From Blastococcus sp. CT_GayMR20 (GTDB lineage: Bacteria > Actinomycetota > Actinomycetes > Mycobacteriales > Geodermatophilaceae), in assembly GCF_004570345.1 (NCBI RefSeq), contig NZ_SPQM01000019.1, positions 1 to 48,329 on the forward strand: a stretch of DNA of 48,329 nucleotides, written 5' to 3'. The notes beneath the pieces are model-generated. The model had not been told where the DNA came from and ran no database searches. It saw only the letters and a list, made by a program, of their open reading frames with translations. Below are positions 15,518-24,069 of the stretch, one piece after another. A program made the translations under genes and the position numbers. Position 1 is the stretch's first letter, and each line of letters opens with the position of its first letter.

Positions 15518-15674
15518 GGCGGTCGCGCGTCACGACCACCGGTCGCTCCGGTCCCCGCAGGGGCCGTTCGGGAACCGCACACCGGTTCGGTCCCCGAGCG
15601 GCCCCGGGGGCGGCCATGATCGCGATCGCGGCCGCCGTCCCGCTCCCCACCGGCCTGCTGGAGGACATGTCCCC

Positions 15675-17213
15675 ATGGCGCTTCCCAATGACTCGCCCGT
15701 CGACCAGCCCGTCGACGCACGGGGCGGCGACTCCCCGTTCGACACCGACGGGCTGATCAGGGAGCCGGACGGAAGGCTGTGGTACCGCGACCACCCGGAC
15801 ACCTTCACGGCCGTGCTGAGCCGCACCGTTGACCGTTGTGGTGACTCCGTGGCGGTCATCGACATCGACGGCACGCCGGTCACCCACGCCGAGCTGTGGG
15901 AACTGGCTTCGCGCGTCGCCGGGGGGCTGCGGGAGGACGGCGTCGCGGTGGGGGACCGGGTCGCCATCGACCTGCCCAACTCGCTGGCCTGGGTGACGGC
16001 CTTCCTGGGTGTGGTCCTGGCCGGTGGGGTGGCAGTACCGCTCGACCAGCGCGGAACCGCGGAGACCCGCCGGGCCTGCCTGACCGACGCCGCGCCGACC
16101 GCCGTCCTCGACGACGCCGGAGGACTGCCGAGCGGCTCGCCGTTCGTCCATGACGCGGACCCCGCAGAGCTCGGCCAGCTGCTCTACACCAGCGGCACGA
16201 CCGGCGAACCCAAGGGGGTCATGGTCAGCCAGCGCAACCTGGCCGCCCTGAGCGAGATCACCCGTCGCGTCTTCCGCATCGGCGCCCCCGGCTCCCCGCC
16301 GCTGCGCAATCTCGTGGCCATCCCCCTGTACCACGCGGCGGGCTGCAACGCGCAGCTGCTCCCGACCCTCGCCCTCGGGGGCACGGCCGTTCTGAGCCGG
16401 TCGTCGAGGCCGGAGGACATCGTCGCCATGGCGGTCCAGCACGAGCCGACCATGATGTTGGCCGTGCCGGCCGTGTACAAGCTGCTGGTCCAGCGGGAGC
16501 CGGTGCGCTTCCAGGCAGTCGCCTCGCTGCGGTGGCTGATCTACGGAGCGGCTCCGATCTCGAAGTCGCTCATCGACGAACTGCGTGAGCTGCTCCCCGA
16601 CGTGCGGCTCGGCAACGCGTTCGGCATGACCGAGATCAGCAACATGGCGCTGTTCCTGCCCGACGAGTACGCCGTCACCGACCACGACAGCGTCGGCTTC
16701 GCCGTTCCCGGCGTCGAGGTGGACCTCCAGGACGAGGACGCGGCTGGGCAGGGGCAACTGCGCCTGAGAGGCCCCAACATGGCTGCCGGGTACTGGCGGA
16801 AGCCGGCGATGACCGACGAGACCTTCGGTTCCGGATGGATCCGGTCCGGCGACATCGCGACGATCGACGGTCGGGGCCTCGTCTACCTCAAGGACCGGGC
16901 CAAGGACGTCATCAACCGGGGTGGCGAGAAGATCTACTCGCTCGAGGTCGAGAACGCCCTCGCCGGTCATCCGGGCGTCGACGAGGCCGCCGTCATGCCC
17001 GTGACGGACGACGTCATGGGCGAGAAGGTAGGAGCCGTCGTGGTGGCGAGGGATGCCTCGTTGACCGAGGACGCTCTGCTCGCGTTCCTGCGTGACCGCC
17101 TGCCGCCGTACGCGCTGCCCGAGCACCTGGTGCTCCGCACGGGGGAGCTGCCCCGGGGCAGCTCGGGGAAGATCCTGAAGGCGCAGCTGCGCGGAGAACT
17201 CGGGTGGGGGTGA
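15675..17213 (+). CDS. Class I AMP-forming acyl-CoA ligase
   Basis: A 512-residue adenylate-forming enzyme. It shows LLYTSGTTGEPKGVMVSQ (P-loop-like A3), YGAAPIS, GNAFGMTEISN (A5), SGWIRSGDIATIDGRGLVY (A7), KDRAKDVINRGGEKIYSLEVE (A8 hinge) and the Lys near the C-terminus in GSSGKILKAQLRGEL. All catalytic elements are there. It activates a carboxylic acid to its CoA thioester. The start at ATG 15675 follows GGAGGA. The stop region overlaps the MeaB start. The pairing of a CoA ligase with a B12-mutase chaperone resembles 2-hydroxyisobutyrate gene sets (hcl with hcmAB/meaH) and suggests that the product feeds the mutase, but the acid is unknown. Confidence 0.88.
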   Translation: MALPNDSPVDQPVDARGGDSPFDTDGLIREPDGRLWYRDHPDTFTAVLSRTVDRCGDSVAVIDIDGTPVTHAELWELASRVAGGLREDGVAVGDRVAIDLPNSLAWVTAFLGVVLAGGVAVPLDQRGTAETRRACLTDAAPTAVLDDAGGLPSGSPFVHDADPAELGQLLYTSGTTGEPKGVMVSQRNLAALSEITRRVFRIGAPGSPPLRNLVAIPLYHAAGCNAQLLPTLALGGTAVLSRSSRPEDIVAMAVQHEPTMMLAVPAVYKLLVQREPVRFQAVASLRWLIYGAAPISKSLIDELRELLPDVRLGNAFGMTEISNMALFLPDEYAVTDHDSVGFAVPGVEVDLQDEDAAGQGQLRLRGPNMAAGYWRKPAMTDETFGSGWIRSGDIATIDGRGLVYLKDRAKDVINRGGEKIYSLEVENALAGHPGVDEAAVMPVTDDVMGEKVGAVVVARDASLTEDALLAFLRDRLPPYALPEHLVLRTGELPRGSSGKILKAQLRGELGWG

Positions 17214-18205
17214 CACCGCATCCCGGAACGCCGGTGCGCCGCTCGCTGCGTGCGCCGGACGTCGACAAGCTGGTCGAGGACGCCTGCGCGGGGCAGTTGC
17301 GTGCCGTCAGCCGCTTGCTCAGCCTCGTCGAGGAGGGCGTGCCCGACCTGCCCCGGATCACTGCCGCCCTGGCGGAACGACCCGGTCACGCACACGTCAT
17401 CGGGCTGACCGGCGCACCCGGCGTCGGCAAGTCCACCTCGGCGAGCGCGCTCGTCGACGCCTACCGCCGTCGCGGTGCGCGGGTCGCGGTGCTGGCCGTC
17501 GACCCGTCGTCCCCGCTCTCCGGTGGCGCGCTCCTGGGCGACCGGGTGCGCATGCAGGAGCACGCCGGCGACAGGGGCGTGTTCGTCCGTTCGATGGCGT
17601 CCCGCGGGCAGTTGGGCGGCCTGTCGCGGGCGACACCGCAGGCCCTGCGCGTGCTGGACGCGGCCGGCTTCGACGTCGTCCTGCTCGAGACCGTCGGCGT
17701 GGGCCAGTCCGAGGTGAGCGTCGCCGGCATGGCCGACACGACCCTCGTGCTGCTCGCCCCGGGGCTGGGCGACGGCGTGCAGGCGGCCAAGGCGGGCCTC
17801 CTGGAGGTCGCCGATGTCTTCGTCGTGAACAAGGCCGACACGCCGGGCGCGGAGCAGGTGGTCCGTGACCTGCGGCGCATGCTGTCGCTGGACCACCGCC
17901 GAGGGGGCGAGCGGTGGCGCACGCCCGTGCTGAAGACCAACGCCGTCGACCACGAGGGCTACGACGAGGTGCTGGAGGCCGTCGACCGGCACGTCGCGTG
18001 GAGCGCGACGACCGGGGAGATCGAGCACCGCCGGACGCGGCGTGCGGGCGAGGAGCTCGACGCGCTCGTGCGGGCAGCGGTCACCCGTCGCCTCGCCGGA
18101 CTGCGAGGCGGCGAGGCCTTCCGACGGATGGCCGCCGAGGTCGCCGGGGGCCGCTCGGATCCGTACTCCGCGGCCGACCGGCTGATCGGCTCCTTGCTCA
18201 GCTGA
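17204..18205 (+). CDS. meaB: MeaB/ArgK-family GTPase, cobalamin mutase chaperone
   Basis: A 333-residue G3E GTPase. Walker A is GAPGVGKST (about 70-78); DPSSPLSGGALLGDRVRM is the family's switch I region; LLETVGVGQSE is switch II; NKAD gives guanine specificity. The C-terminal helical dimerisation arm is present (normal length). Such proteins load and protect the adenosylcobalamin of acyl-CoA mutases. The start GTG 17204 has GGAGA six bases upstream; GTG 17210 overlaps the ligase stop (GTGA) and is the alternative. Its likely client, the split mutase at 29066-32089, lies 11 kb away in another operon with the same type of operator. It overlaps the end of the TetR gene by 8 bases. Confidence 0.9.
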   Translation: MGVTPHPGTPVRRSLRAPDVDKLVEDACAGQLRAVSRLLSLVEEGVPDLPRITAALAERPGHAHVIGLTGAPGVGKSTSASALVDAYRRRGARVAVLAVDPSSPLSGGALLGDRVRMQEHAGDRGVFVRSMASRGQLGGLSRATPQALRVLDAAGFDVVLLETVGVGQSEVSVAGMADTTLVLLAPGLGDGVQAAKAGLLEVADVFVVNKADTPGAEQVVRDLRRMLSLDHRRGGERWRTPVLKTNAVDHEGYDEVLEAVDRHVAWSATTGEIEHRRTRRAGEELDALVRAAVTRRLAGLRGGEAFRRMAAEVAGGRSDPYSAADRLIGSLLS

Positions 18206-18884
18206 CCGCGCGGCTCTTCCGACTCCGGGCCGCGGTGGGACGCTCCGACCGGCCGAGGATCCGGAGCACCACCGCGGCGGTGTGGTCCGCAACCTGCTCC
18301 GGCGACATGTTCCCCGCGCTGCTGTACCAGGAAGCGGTGCTCGAGCACAGCGTCAAGGCCGACAGCGCCGAGAGGCGGACGTCCTCGACGTCGAAGACGC
18401 CTCTGGCGACGCCGTCGTCGATCGTCGTGATCCAGATGGTCCGCACCTGGGACATGAGCCGGGCGATCTCCGTCCGGCCCTCCTCCGTGAGCCCGTTGAC
18501 GCCGTGCCGCCCGACGAAGGCGGCCTTGGGGTTCTTGAGATCTTCGACGACCAGGTCGTAGGCAAGTGCACCCATCCGCTCCGACGGGTCGTCGTACTTG
18601 TCGACGATGGCGTGTTCCCGCCGGAGGAGGCTCTCGAGCTCGTAGCTGAGGACCTCGAAGAGGATGGCCTCCTTGCTGGCGTAGTAGTTGTACAGATTGG
18701 CGGGGGTCATCCCCAGCTCGCTGGCCAGCTGCTTCATGCTCGTCCCGGCGTAGCTCTGGCGCGTGAACAGCTGTACGGCCGCCAGTCGGATCCGGTCCCG
18801 CTGCCGGAAGGCCGCGCTCGCACCATTGGCGGCCGGATCCTCCGAGCCGGGCGGGAAGGCATCGGTTCTGGAATTGATGGTCAT
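18198..18884 (-). CDS. TetR-family transcriptional regulator
   Basis: About 228 residues. The N-terminal helix-turn-helix is clear: AAVQLFTRQSYAGTSMKQLA, then SELGMTPANLYNYYASKEAIL, followed by the helical ligand domain with a KstR/FadR-like organisation. I take ATG 18884 as start; ATG 18902 is also possible and neither has a good ribosome site. Near the start lies GTCACCGTTCATG, related to the operator found before the catabolic operons, so self-repression is plausible. It is the only regulator in the cluster and the best candidate to bind those sites, with an acyl-CoA or pathway intermediate as inducer. Confidence 0.88.
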   Translation of the reverse strand: MTINSRTDAFPPGSEDPAANGASAAFRQRDRIRLAAVQLFTRQSYAGTSMKQLASELGMTPANLYNYYASKEAILFEVLSYELESLLRREHAIVDKYDDPSERMGALAYDLVVEDLKNPKAAFVGRHGVNGLTEEGRTEIARLMSQVRTIWITTIDDGVARGVFDVEDVRLSALSALTLCSSTASWYSSAGNMSPEQVADHTAAVVLRILGRSERPTAARSRKSRAVS

Positions 18885-18890
18885 CCTCGG

Positions 18891-18903
18891 GTCACCGTTC
18901 ATG
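18891..18903 (-). promoter_or_regulatory. Weak operator-like site at TetR start
   Basis: GTCACCGTTCATG matches the regional operator core in one arm. It overlaps the possible start at 18902. A TTGCCC-N16-TATCAC pair about 120 bases upstream in the message could be the promoter. The 193 bases between the TetR and MFS genes hold no other feature I can name. Confidence 0.25.
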
Positions 18904-19077
18904 TCGTGGGAGCCCGGCCGGACCCGGGGAGGAGTTGACAGAAACGTCTCGGCAGGGTGAACAGCCGGCACAGCGTACCGGTCGCCCTCCAGCAAGTTGT
19001 GTGTGATAGCAGAGTCCCACCGGGGGGGCAAGACCCCGTAGGGGGACGGGCAGGTGCCGTCGTCGCCTCATGCAGCC

Positions 19078-20274
19078 TCATCCTCCGTTGAACTGCGGCT
19101 CGAGAAGGGACGCCAGCAGGGCGAGCGTCGCCGCCAGGCCCGCCGCGGCGGCCGCCAGGCACCAAGCGAGGAACTGACCGCCCTCCTGCAGCGCGATGCC
19201 GAAGAGGAGTGGACCGAAGACCCCGCCTGCGTACGTGCCGGCCTGCACGATGCCCGTCGCCCGTGCCGTGACCGGACCCGCGGCCCGGGTGACGACGTAG
19301 TGGACGAGGCCGGGGAAGCCCCACGCTCCACCGAAGGCCAGCAGGCAGCCGGCGACGTACGTCGACGCTCCCGGCGCCGCCATGGCCAGTAGTCCCACGG
19401 CGCCGATCGCGAGCATGAGGGCGACGGTCCTCATGGACCCACCGATGCCGTGGTCGGCCGCTGCGCCGACGCCCAGGCGGCAGACCGCGCTGACCACGCT
19501 GCCCGTCGCCAGCAGGAAACCGGCCGTGGACGGCGTGATGTCGTGCTCCACCGCAGAGAACACCACGAAGGCGGCGATGGAACTCGTCTGCGCGGCTGCG
19601 AGTGCGGTGGCTGCGGTGGTCAAGCCGAGATACCGCCGCAGCGGCGACGGCAGCGCCTCCCGCCGGGAAGATCGAGCCATCGTCGCCGGACGCCCGGCCG
19701 GTGCGCGGACCCGCGTCAGCAGGAACAGTGGGATCAACGCGAGCGCCGAAGCGGCCACGAACGTCCACCGCCAGCCCACCGTCAGGGCGAGCACGGGGAC
19801 GGCCAGCCCGGAGAGAAGTGTTGCCATCGGGATGGCGGCCTGCTTGACGCCGAAGGCGAGCCCCCGGTGGCCGGCGGCGACGGCATGGTTGATCAAGGCG
19901 TTGCTGGCCGGGTGCGCTGCCGCATTTCCGACGCCGCCGAGCGCGAGGCACAGCGCCAGCGACTGCCACGACCACCCCAGGAGAGCTGCGCCCGCGAGAC
20001 TGCCGGCCGCCACCAGGACGCATGCGACAAGGCTCTTCCGCGCGCCGAACCGGTCACCGAGGCGGCCCGCGAACACCGAGAACAGCGCCGACGTCGCCCA
20101 GAAGGCGGCCACGATCGTGCCGATGGTGTCCGCCGGGAGCCGCAGGTCCGCCGCGATCTGCACCGAGAGACCGCCGACGAGGAAGACCGGCAGCGATCCC
20201 ACGGTCGTGCTGCCCACGGCTGCACCCACCGCGTTGACGCCGCCTCGCGTCCCCGAGGCGGAGGGGTCCACCAC
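19078..20274 (-). CDS. MFS transporter
   Basis: A 398-residue carrier with twelve predicted helices. The motif-A loop after helix 2 reads FAGRLGDRFGARKSLVA, typical of the superfamily. The start GTG 20274 has GGAGG seven bases upstream. It ends with a short C-tail (LLEPQFNGG). It lies upstream of the TetR gene on the same strand, so it may share a message. It could be an importer for the substrate or an exporter that removes toxic intermediates; the sequence does not decide this. Confidence 0.85.
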   Translation of the reverse strand: MVDPSASGTRGGVNAVGAAVGSTTVGSLPVFLVGGLSVQIAADLRLPADTIGTIVAAFWATSALFSVFAGRLGDRFGARKSLVACVLVAAGSLAGAALLGWSWQSLALCLALGGVGNAAAHPASNALINHAVAAGHRGLAFGVKQAAIPMATLLSGLAVPVLALTVGWRWTFVAASALALIPLFLLTRVRAPAGRPATMARSSRREALPSPLRRYLGLTTAATALAAAQTSSIAAFVVFSAVEHDITPSTAGFLLATGSVVSAVCRLGVGAAADHGIGGSMRTVALMLAIGAVGLLAMAAPGASTYVAGCLLAFGGAWGFPGLVHYVVTRAAGPVTARATGIVQAGTYAGGVFGPLLFGIALQEGGQFLAWCLAAAAAGLAATLALLASLLEPQFNGG

Positions 20275-20309
20275 TTGTGCGCCTCCTCCTGCCGGGGCAA
20301 ACTTGCTTC

Positions 20310-20338
20310 ACCATAGGTCTCTGAGCGTTCATTCAGAA
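20310..20338 (-). promoter_or_regulatory. Minus-strand promoter with operator, MFS/TetR unit
   Basis: Read on the minus strand: TTCTGA (20338-20333), a 17-bp spacer and TATGGT (20315-20310). CTGAGCGTTCATTCAG at 20321-20336 is the regional operator type. It is 36 bp upstream of the MFS start. Confidence 0.5.
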
Positions 20339-20493
20339 GCTCGGCGACGACGGAGATGCTCAAGCCCGGCAGGAGACAGATGGTCGTGACGCGCGTGCTG
20401 CTCACTCCGCAAGTCCGCGTGCCCCTTACCGCACGGCGTGCGGTGACGGCACTGGACCGGAACAGGTGGCGGCCGGTCGCGTCACGAACCCGC

Positions 20494-20659
20494 TCGCACC
20501 GTCGTCGCAGTCATCCTGCCGGCCACGCCCCGGGCGCTCGTCGCGGCAAGCGCCCTGGCGTTGCTCATCCTCCTCGCGGCATCCGTCACGGTCGTCGGAC
20601 GTCTGGCGACCGCGGTGTTCCACCGACCCACCAGTCTGCGCAGCGCACTCCGCCCCTAG
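20494..20659 (+). pseudogene. Coding-like remnant with one membrane helix
   Basis: In the 449-bp gap 20275-20723 one frame ending at TAG 20657-20659 has strong GC3 bias and encodes a hydrophobic helix (AASALALLILLAASVTVV) with a basic tail (HRPTSLRSALRP). No in-frame start is visible upstream. It looks like the last helix of a lost transporter gene, but a very small membrane protein with an unusual start is possible. The rest of the gap holds the operator at 20310-20338 and nothing else I recognise. Confidence 0.3.
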
Positions 20660-20723
20660 GCGCTTCCGTCCCGAGCCGCCGTCACGCAATGTCCAGCCCC
20701 AGAAACCTGGAACGAGTTGACCG

Positions 20724-21731
20724 ATGAATGTGCCTTTGACCTTCGCCATGTCCCGCAACCCCCGCACCGAGGCGATCCTCGACGGCCGGGTGACGACCCC
20801 GGGCATCGATCTGTACACCTCCGAGCTCCAGGCCCCCGACATCTTCTGGCGCCAGCTGCGCTTCGCCGAGTTCGACGTCTCGGAGATGTCCCTGTCGTCG
20901 CTGCTCATGCTCATCGACCGGGGGCGGACAGAGTGGACGGCGATCCCGGTGTTCCACGACCGGCGCTTCTTCCACTCCTTCGCCATGGTCAGGCAGGGCG
21001 CAGGCATCGAGGCGCCGCAAGACCTCCGTGGCCGTGCCGTCGGGGTGCCCGACTACCAGCAGACAGCGGCACTCTGGACGCGGGCAGCCCTGATGCACGA
21101 CTTCGGCGTGCAGCCCCAGGACATGGTGTGGCACATGGAGCGGGGCCCCGCGCTGAGTCACGGCGGGGGAGTGGGTTTCGAGCCGCCCGCGGGTGTGGAA
21201 CTGCACTACATCCCGGAGGCGCAGAGCATCGGCTCGATGCTGATCGACGGGCAGCTCGACGCAGCGATCGTGTACGAGCCGGCCCTGCTGCTCAACGACG
21301 AGCCCACCACCGTGGACCGCAGCCCGGCGCACCTTCCCGAGGACGCCGCGACGTGGCTGTTCCCAGACCGCGCGGCCGAGTGCCAGCGGCTGCACGCCCG
21401 GCTCGGCTACGTGCCGGCCAACCACTGCGTCGTCATCCGCACGAGCGTCCTGGAGCAACATCCCTGGGTGGCCCTCAACCTCTACGAGGCGTTCGAGGAG
21501 AGCAAGCGCCGCAACGAGGAAGCCGTGCGCGGCGCGCTGAGCCTGTACGCGCAGCTCGGCGCTGCCGGCGCCTACGGCGACGGTGGTCCCGAGCCCCAGC
21601 TCTACCCCTACGGCGTGCGGCAGAACAAGGACCTGCTCGCCGCGATCGCCCAGCACTCGGCGGAGCAGGGGCTCACGTCCCGGCCGATCCAGCCGTCGGA
21701 GTTCCTGGCACCCAGCACCCTCGACCTCTGA
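20724..21731 (+). CDS. 4,5-dihydroxyphthalate decarboxylase (Pht5)-like protein
   Basis: A 335-residue protein of the periplasmic-binding fold but with no signal peptide, so cytoplasmic. Its opening FAMSRNPRTEAILDGRV and FRQLRFAEFDVSEMSLSS-like stretch (RQLRFAEFDVSEMSLSSL) is the pattern of the 4,5-dihydroxyphthalate decarboxylase family, whose members look like NMT1 binding proteins. Length matches Pht5. It probably decarboxylates an aromatic or heteroaromatic acid; binding without catalysis is possible. The ribosome site is weak. The SDR follows after a six-codon leader. Confidence 0.7.
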   Translation: MNVPLTFAMSRNPRTEAILDGRVTTPGIDLYTSELQAPDIFWRQLRFAEFDVSEMSLSSLLMLIDRGRTEWTAIPVFHDRRFFHSFAMVRQGAGIEAPQDLRGRAVGVPDYQQTAALWTRAALMHDFGVQPQDMVWHMERGPALSHGGGVGFEPPAGVELHYIPEAQSIGSMLIDGQLDAAIVYEPALLLNDEPTTVDRSPAHLPEDAATWLFPDRAAECQRLHARLGYVPANHCVVIRTSVLEQHPWVALNLYEAFEESKRRNEEAVRGALSLYAQLGAAGAYGDGGPEPQLYPYGVRQNKDLLAAIAQHSAEQGLTSRPIQPSEFLAPSTLDL

Positions 21732-21754
21732 TTCGGCGACCTGAGCGGAGAACG

Positions 21755-21775
21755 ATGACCAGGGCCGTGCGATGA
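21755..21775 (+). other. Possible six-codon leader peptide
   Basis: ATG 21755 with GCGGAGAA at good distance encodes MTRAVR and stops at TGA 21773-21775, which overlaps the SDR start as ATGA. The SDR ATG itself has no close ribosome site, so re-initiation after this mini-frame would explain its translation. Confidence 0.3.
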
Positions 21776-22656
21776 GCTCCCATCCGAGCGGGGGGGTCCT
21801 CGGGAGTCCTCACCTGACAGCCGAGGAGGCCGGCCGTCCCACCGGCAGCCGGCCCGATCACGCCGCTGCCGGAGCGGGTGGATCCACGGCCGACCAGTGG
21901 GGACTCCGTGGCCGTGTCGCCGTCGTCACCGGGAGCAGCAAGGGGATCGGCCGCGCCATCGCCGGCCGGCTGGCCGCCCTCGGCTGCCACGTCGTCGTGA
22001 CGGGGCGCGAGGAAGGCGCCGTCGCCCGGGCGGTGGAGGACCTGCGGATGACGGGGGGCTCGGCGACCGGCATCCGCCTCGACGTCCGTGACCCCACGGG
22101 TGTCCATGACGCCTTCGCGCGGGCGGCCGACGAGGCGGGCCCGGTGGACATCCTGGTGAACAATGCCGGCGCCAGCTTCGGCGACGACTTCCGGCGCGGC
22201 CCGCTGCTCGAGCTCACCGAGGAGGACCTGCTGGGAGCCTTCCGGATGAACGTCCTGACGGCGTTCCGGTGCACCCGGGCCGTGGTCCCCGCCATGCTGG
22301 AGCGCGGTCAGGGCGCCGTCCTCAACGTCTCCTCCGTGGTCGTGAAGACGCCGATGAAGAACTTCGGTGCCTACTCCGCCGCCAAGGCGGCCCTCACCAA
22401 CCTCACGGAGGCCATGGCGCTGGAATGGGCACCGGCCGTACGGGTCAACTGCCTCCTGGTCGGGCACATCAGCACCGAGCGGGCCGACCGCAACCGCTCA
22501 CCGGAAGACGTCGCCGAGCTGGAGCGGCACATCGTCCTGGGCCGGCTGGGCCTTCCCGACGACGTCGCGACGGCGGCGGCCTTCCTGGTGTCGCCCGGCG
22601 CCGGATGGGTGACGGGCACGGCGATGAGCGTCGACGGCGGCGTGCGCAACGTCTGA
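21772..22656 (+). CDS. SDR-family oxidoreductase
   Basis: A 294-residue classical short-chain dehydrogenase. Cofactor motif TGSSKGIG, NNAG, catalytic Ser in LNVSSVVV and YSAAK, with C-terminal GWVTGTAMSVDGG. The first 42 residues are Ser/Gly-rich and not part of the fold, so the true start might be further inside. The gene shares an operon with the Pht5-like gene and would oxidise a hydroxyl or reduce a ketone of a pathway intermediate with NAD(P). It ends 7 bases from the convergent MFS gene. Confidence 0.85.
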   Translation: MSSHPSGGVLGSPHLTAEEAGRPTGSRPDHAAAGAGGSTADQWGLRGRVAVVTGSSKGIGRAIAGRLAALGCHVVVTGREEGAVARAVEDLRMTGGSATGIRLDVRDPTGVHDAFARAADEAGPVDILVNNAGASFGDDFRRGPLLELTEEDLLGAFRMNVLTAFRCTRAVVPAMLERGQGAVLNVSSVVVKTPMKNFGAYSAAKAALTNLTEAMALEWAPAVRVNCLLVGHISTERADRNRSPEDVAELERHIVLGRLGLPDDVATAAAFLVSPGAGWVTGTAMSVDGGVRNV

Positions 22657-22663
22657 CCGCCCC

Positions 22664-23935
22664 TCACGGCAGCGGACGGAGCGGTTCCTGCATGGGCACC
22701 GACGGGGCTGCCGGACCACGGCCGCGCACGGTCGCCGTCGGTCGCCCCGCCAGGAGGCCGCAGCCGAGCATGGCCACGACGACTGCCACCAGGCCGGCCA
22801 GCGACAGGGTCCACCCATCCGTGGCCTCCGCCGTGGCGCCCGCGGCCCACGTACCGCAGGCAGTGAGGAGGTAGCCCGCGAACTGGCTCATCGCCGAGAG
22901 CCGTGCGGCGACGGCCGGCGAACCGGCTCGCAGGACCACCTGGGACAGGCCGATGCTGAGTCCCCAGCCGAGGGCCACCGCCATCACGACGGTCCACAGC
23001 AGCCACTGCTGCGGCCAGGCACCCAGGCCGACGAGCCCGACGACCACGAACGGCCCGGGCAGGACCAGCGGGAGGCGGTGGTCGGTCCCCCGGGCGAGGA
23101 AGGGAACGAGCAGCGACACAGGCACCCCGACGATGGTGTAGAGGACCAGGGCGAGGGCGGCATCGCGGCGCGTGAGCCCGGCGTCCACCAGGATCGTCGG
23201 GAGCCAGGTCAGGCCGGCGTAGAAGAGCAGTGACTGCAGCCCGGTGTATCCGGTGATCAACCACGCGACCGGGGACCGCCACACCGACACCGGGGGCAGC
23301 TGCTCGGTGGTCGCGCCCGGCGCGGCGGACGGAGGGAGCGCCCGGCCACCTCGCCGAGCGCGCACGACGAGCAGTGCCGCGGCGACGACCGCCGGCAGGG
23401 CCCATACCGAGAGGGCTCCCTGCCACCCCAGATCGGACCAACCGGCGAGGGGGATGCTCACGCCGGCCGCGACGGCGGCGCCTCCGGTGAACGTCGTCAC
23501 GTAGACCGCGGTCATCATCGACGAGGTGGTGCGGAAGTCGCGCTTCACCATGCCGGGCACCAGGACGTTCCCGACCGTGATCGCAGCGCCGACCACCAGG
23601 CTCCCCGCGAAGAGCCCGGGGGTACCCGCGTAGGACCGGCCGACCAGTCCCAGCGCCAGGGTCAGCATGGCCCCCGCGAGGACCGGCTCCAGCCTCCAGC
23701 GGTTCCCGAGCCACCCGGCAACGGGGGCCACGAGACCGAAGCAGAGCAGGGGCAGGGTCGTCAGGAGCCCCGCAGCTGTGAGGGAGAGGCCGTGCGCCTG
23801 TTGCACCTCGCCGAGGACCGGAGGGACGACCGCTATCGAGGCGCGCAGGTTCAGGGCGACGACGACCACCGTCAGCGCCGCCGCAACGGCGACCCCCTGC
23901 CTGACCGGGGCGCCCGGTCGCTGTTCGGCTCCCAT
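22664..23935 (-). CDS. MFS transporter (CynX/NimT-like)
   Basis: A 423-residue carrier with twelve hydrophobic segments. NLRASIAVVPPVLGEVQQAHGLS in the first helix and loop is typical of the cyanate/nitroimidazole (CynX/NimT) branch of the superfamily. The start at ATG 23935 lacks a ribosome site, so a leaderless message is possible. It is divergent from the second ABC operon and shares the intergenic operator at 23969-23996. It probably moves a small organic anion. The direction of transport is unknown. Confidence 0.8.
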   Translation of the reverse strand: MGAEQRPGAPVRQGVAVAAALTVVVVALNLRASIAVVPPVLGEVQQAHGLSLTAAGLLTTLPLLCFGLVAPVAGWLGNRWRLEPVLAGAMLTLALGLVGRSYAGTPGLFAGSLVVGAAITVGNVLVPGMVKRDFRTTSSMMTAVYVTTFTGGAAVAAGVSIPLAGWSDLGWQGALSVWALPAVVAAALLVVRARRGGRALPPSAAPGATTEQLPPVSVWRSPVAWLITGYTGLQSLLFYAGLTWLPTILVDAGLTRRDAALALVLYTIVGVPVSLLVPFLARGTDHRLPLVLPGPFVVVGLVGLGAWPQQWLLWTVVMAVALGWGLSIGLSQVVLRAGSPAVAARLSAMSQFAGYLLTACGTWAAGATAEATDGWTLSLAGLVAVVVAMLGCGLLAGRPTATVRGRGPAAPSVPMQEPLRPLP

Positions 23936-23968
23936 GACAGGAGGCAGCCAACCACCCTCGCCGGACCG

Positions 23969-23996
23969 TTGACAACTGAATGTTCATAAGTAAGGT
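23969..23996 (+). promoter_or_regulatory. Promoter with operator, second ABC operon
   Basis: TTGACA (23969-23974), a 16-bp spacer (ACTGAATGTTCATAAG) and TAAGGT (23991-23996). The spacer is the regional operator type. It may also control the divergent MFS gene, which starts 34 bp away. Confidence 0.6.
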
Positions 23997-24069
23997 TTCG
24001 CAGAACACGTCCCCCCGGAGCCCGTGGGGACGGGGTTCCGTGCGATCGCATCCAGGAGGAATCCCACGC

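Noticed and set aside
20356..20727. A 123-residue frame in the gap before the Pht5-like gene
   Set aside because: It is Arg/Pro/His-rich with poor codon bias; another frame in the same place has the coding signal.
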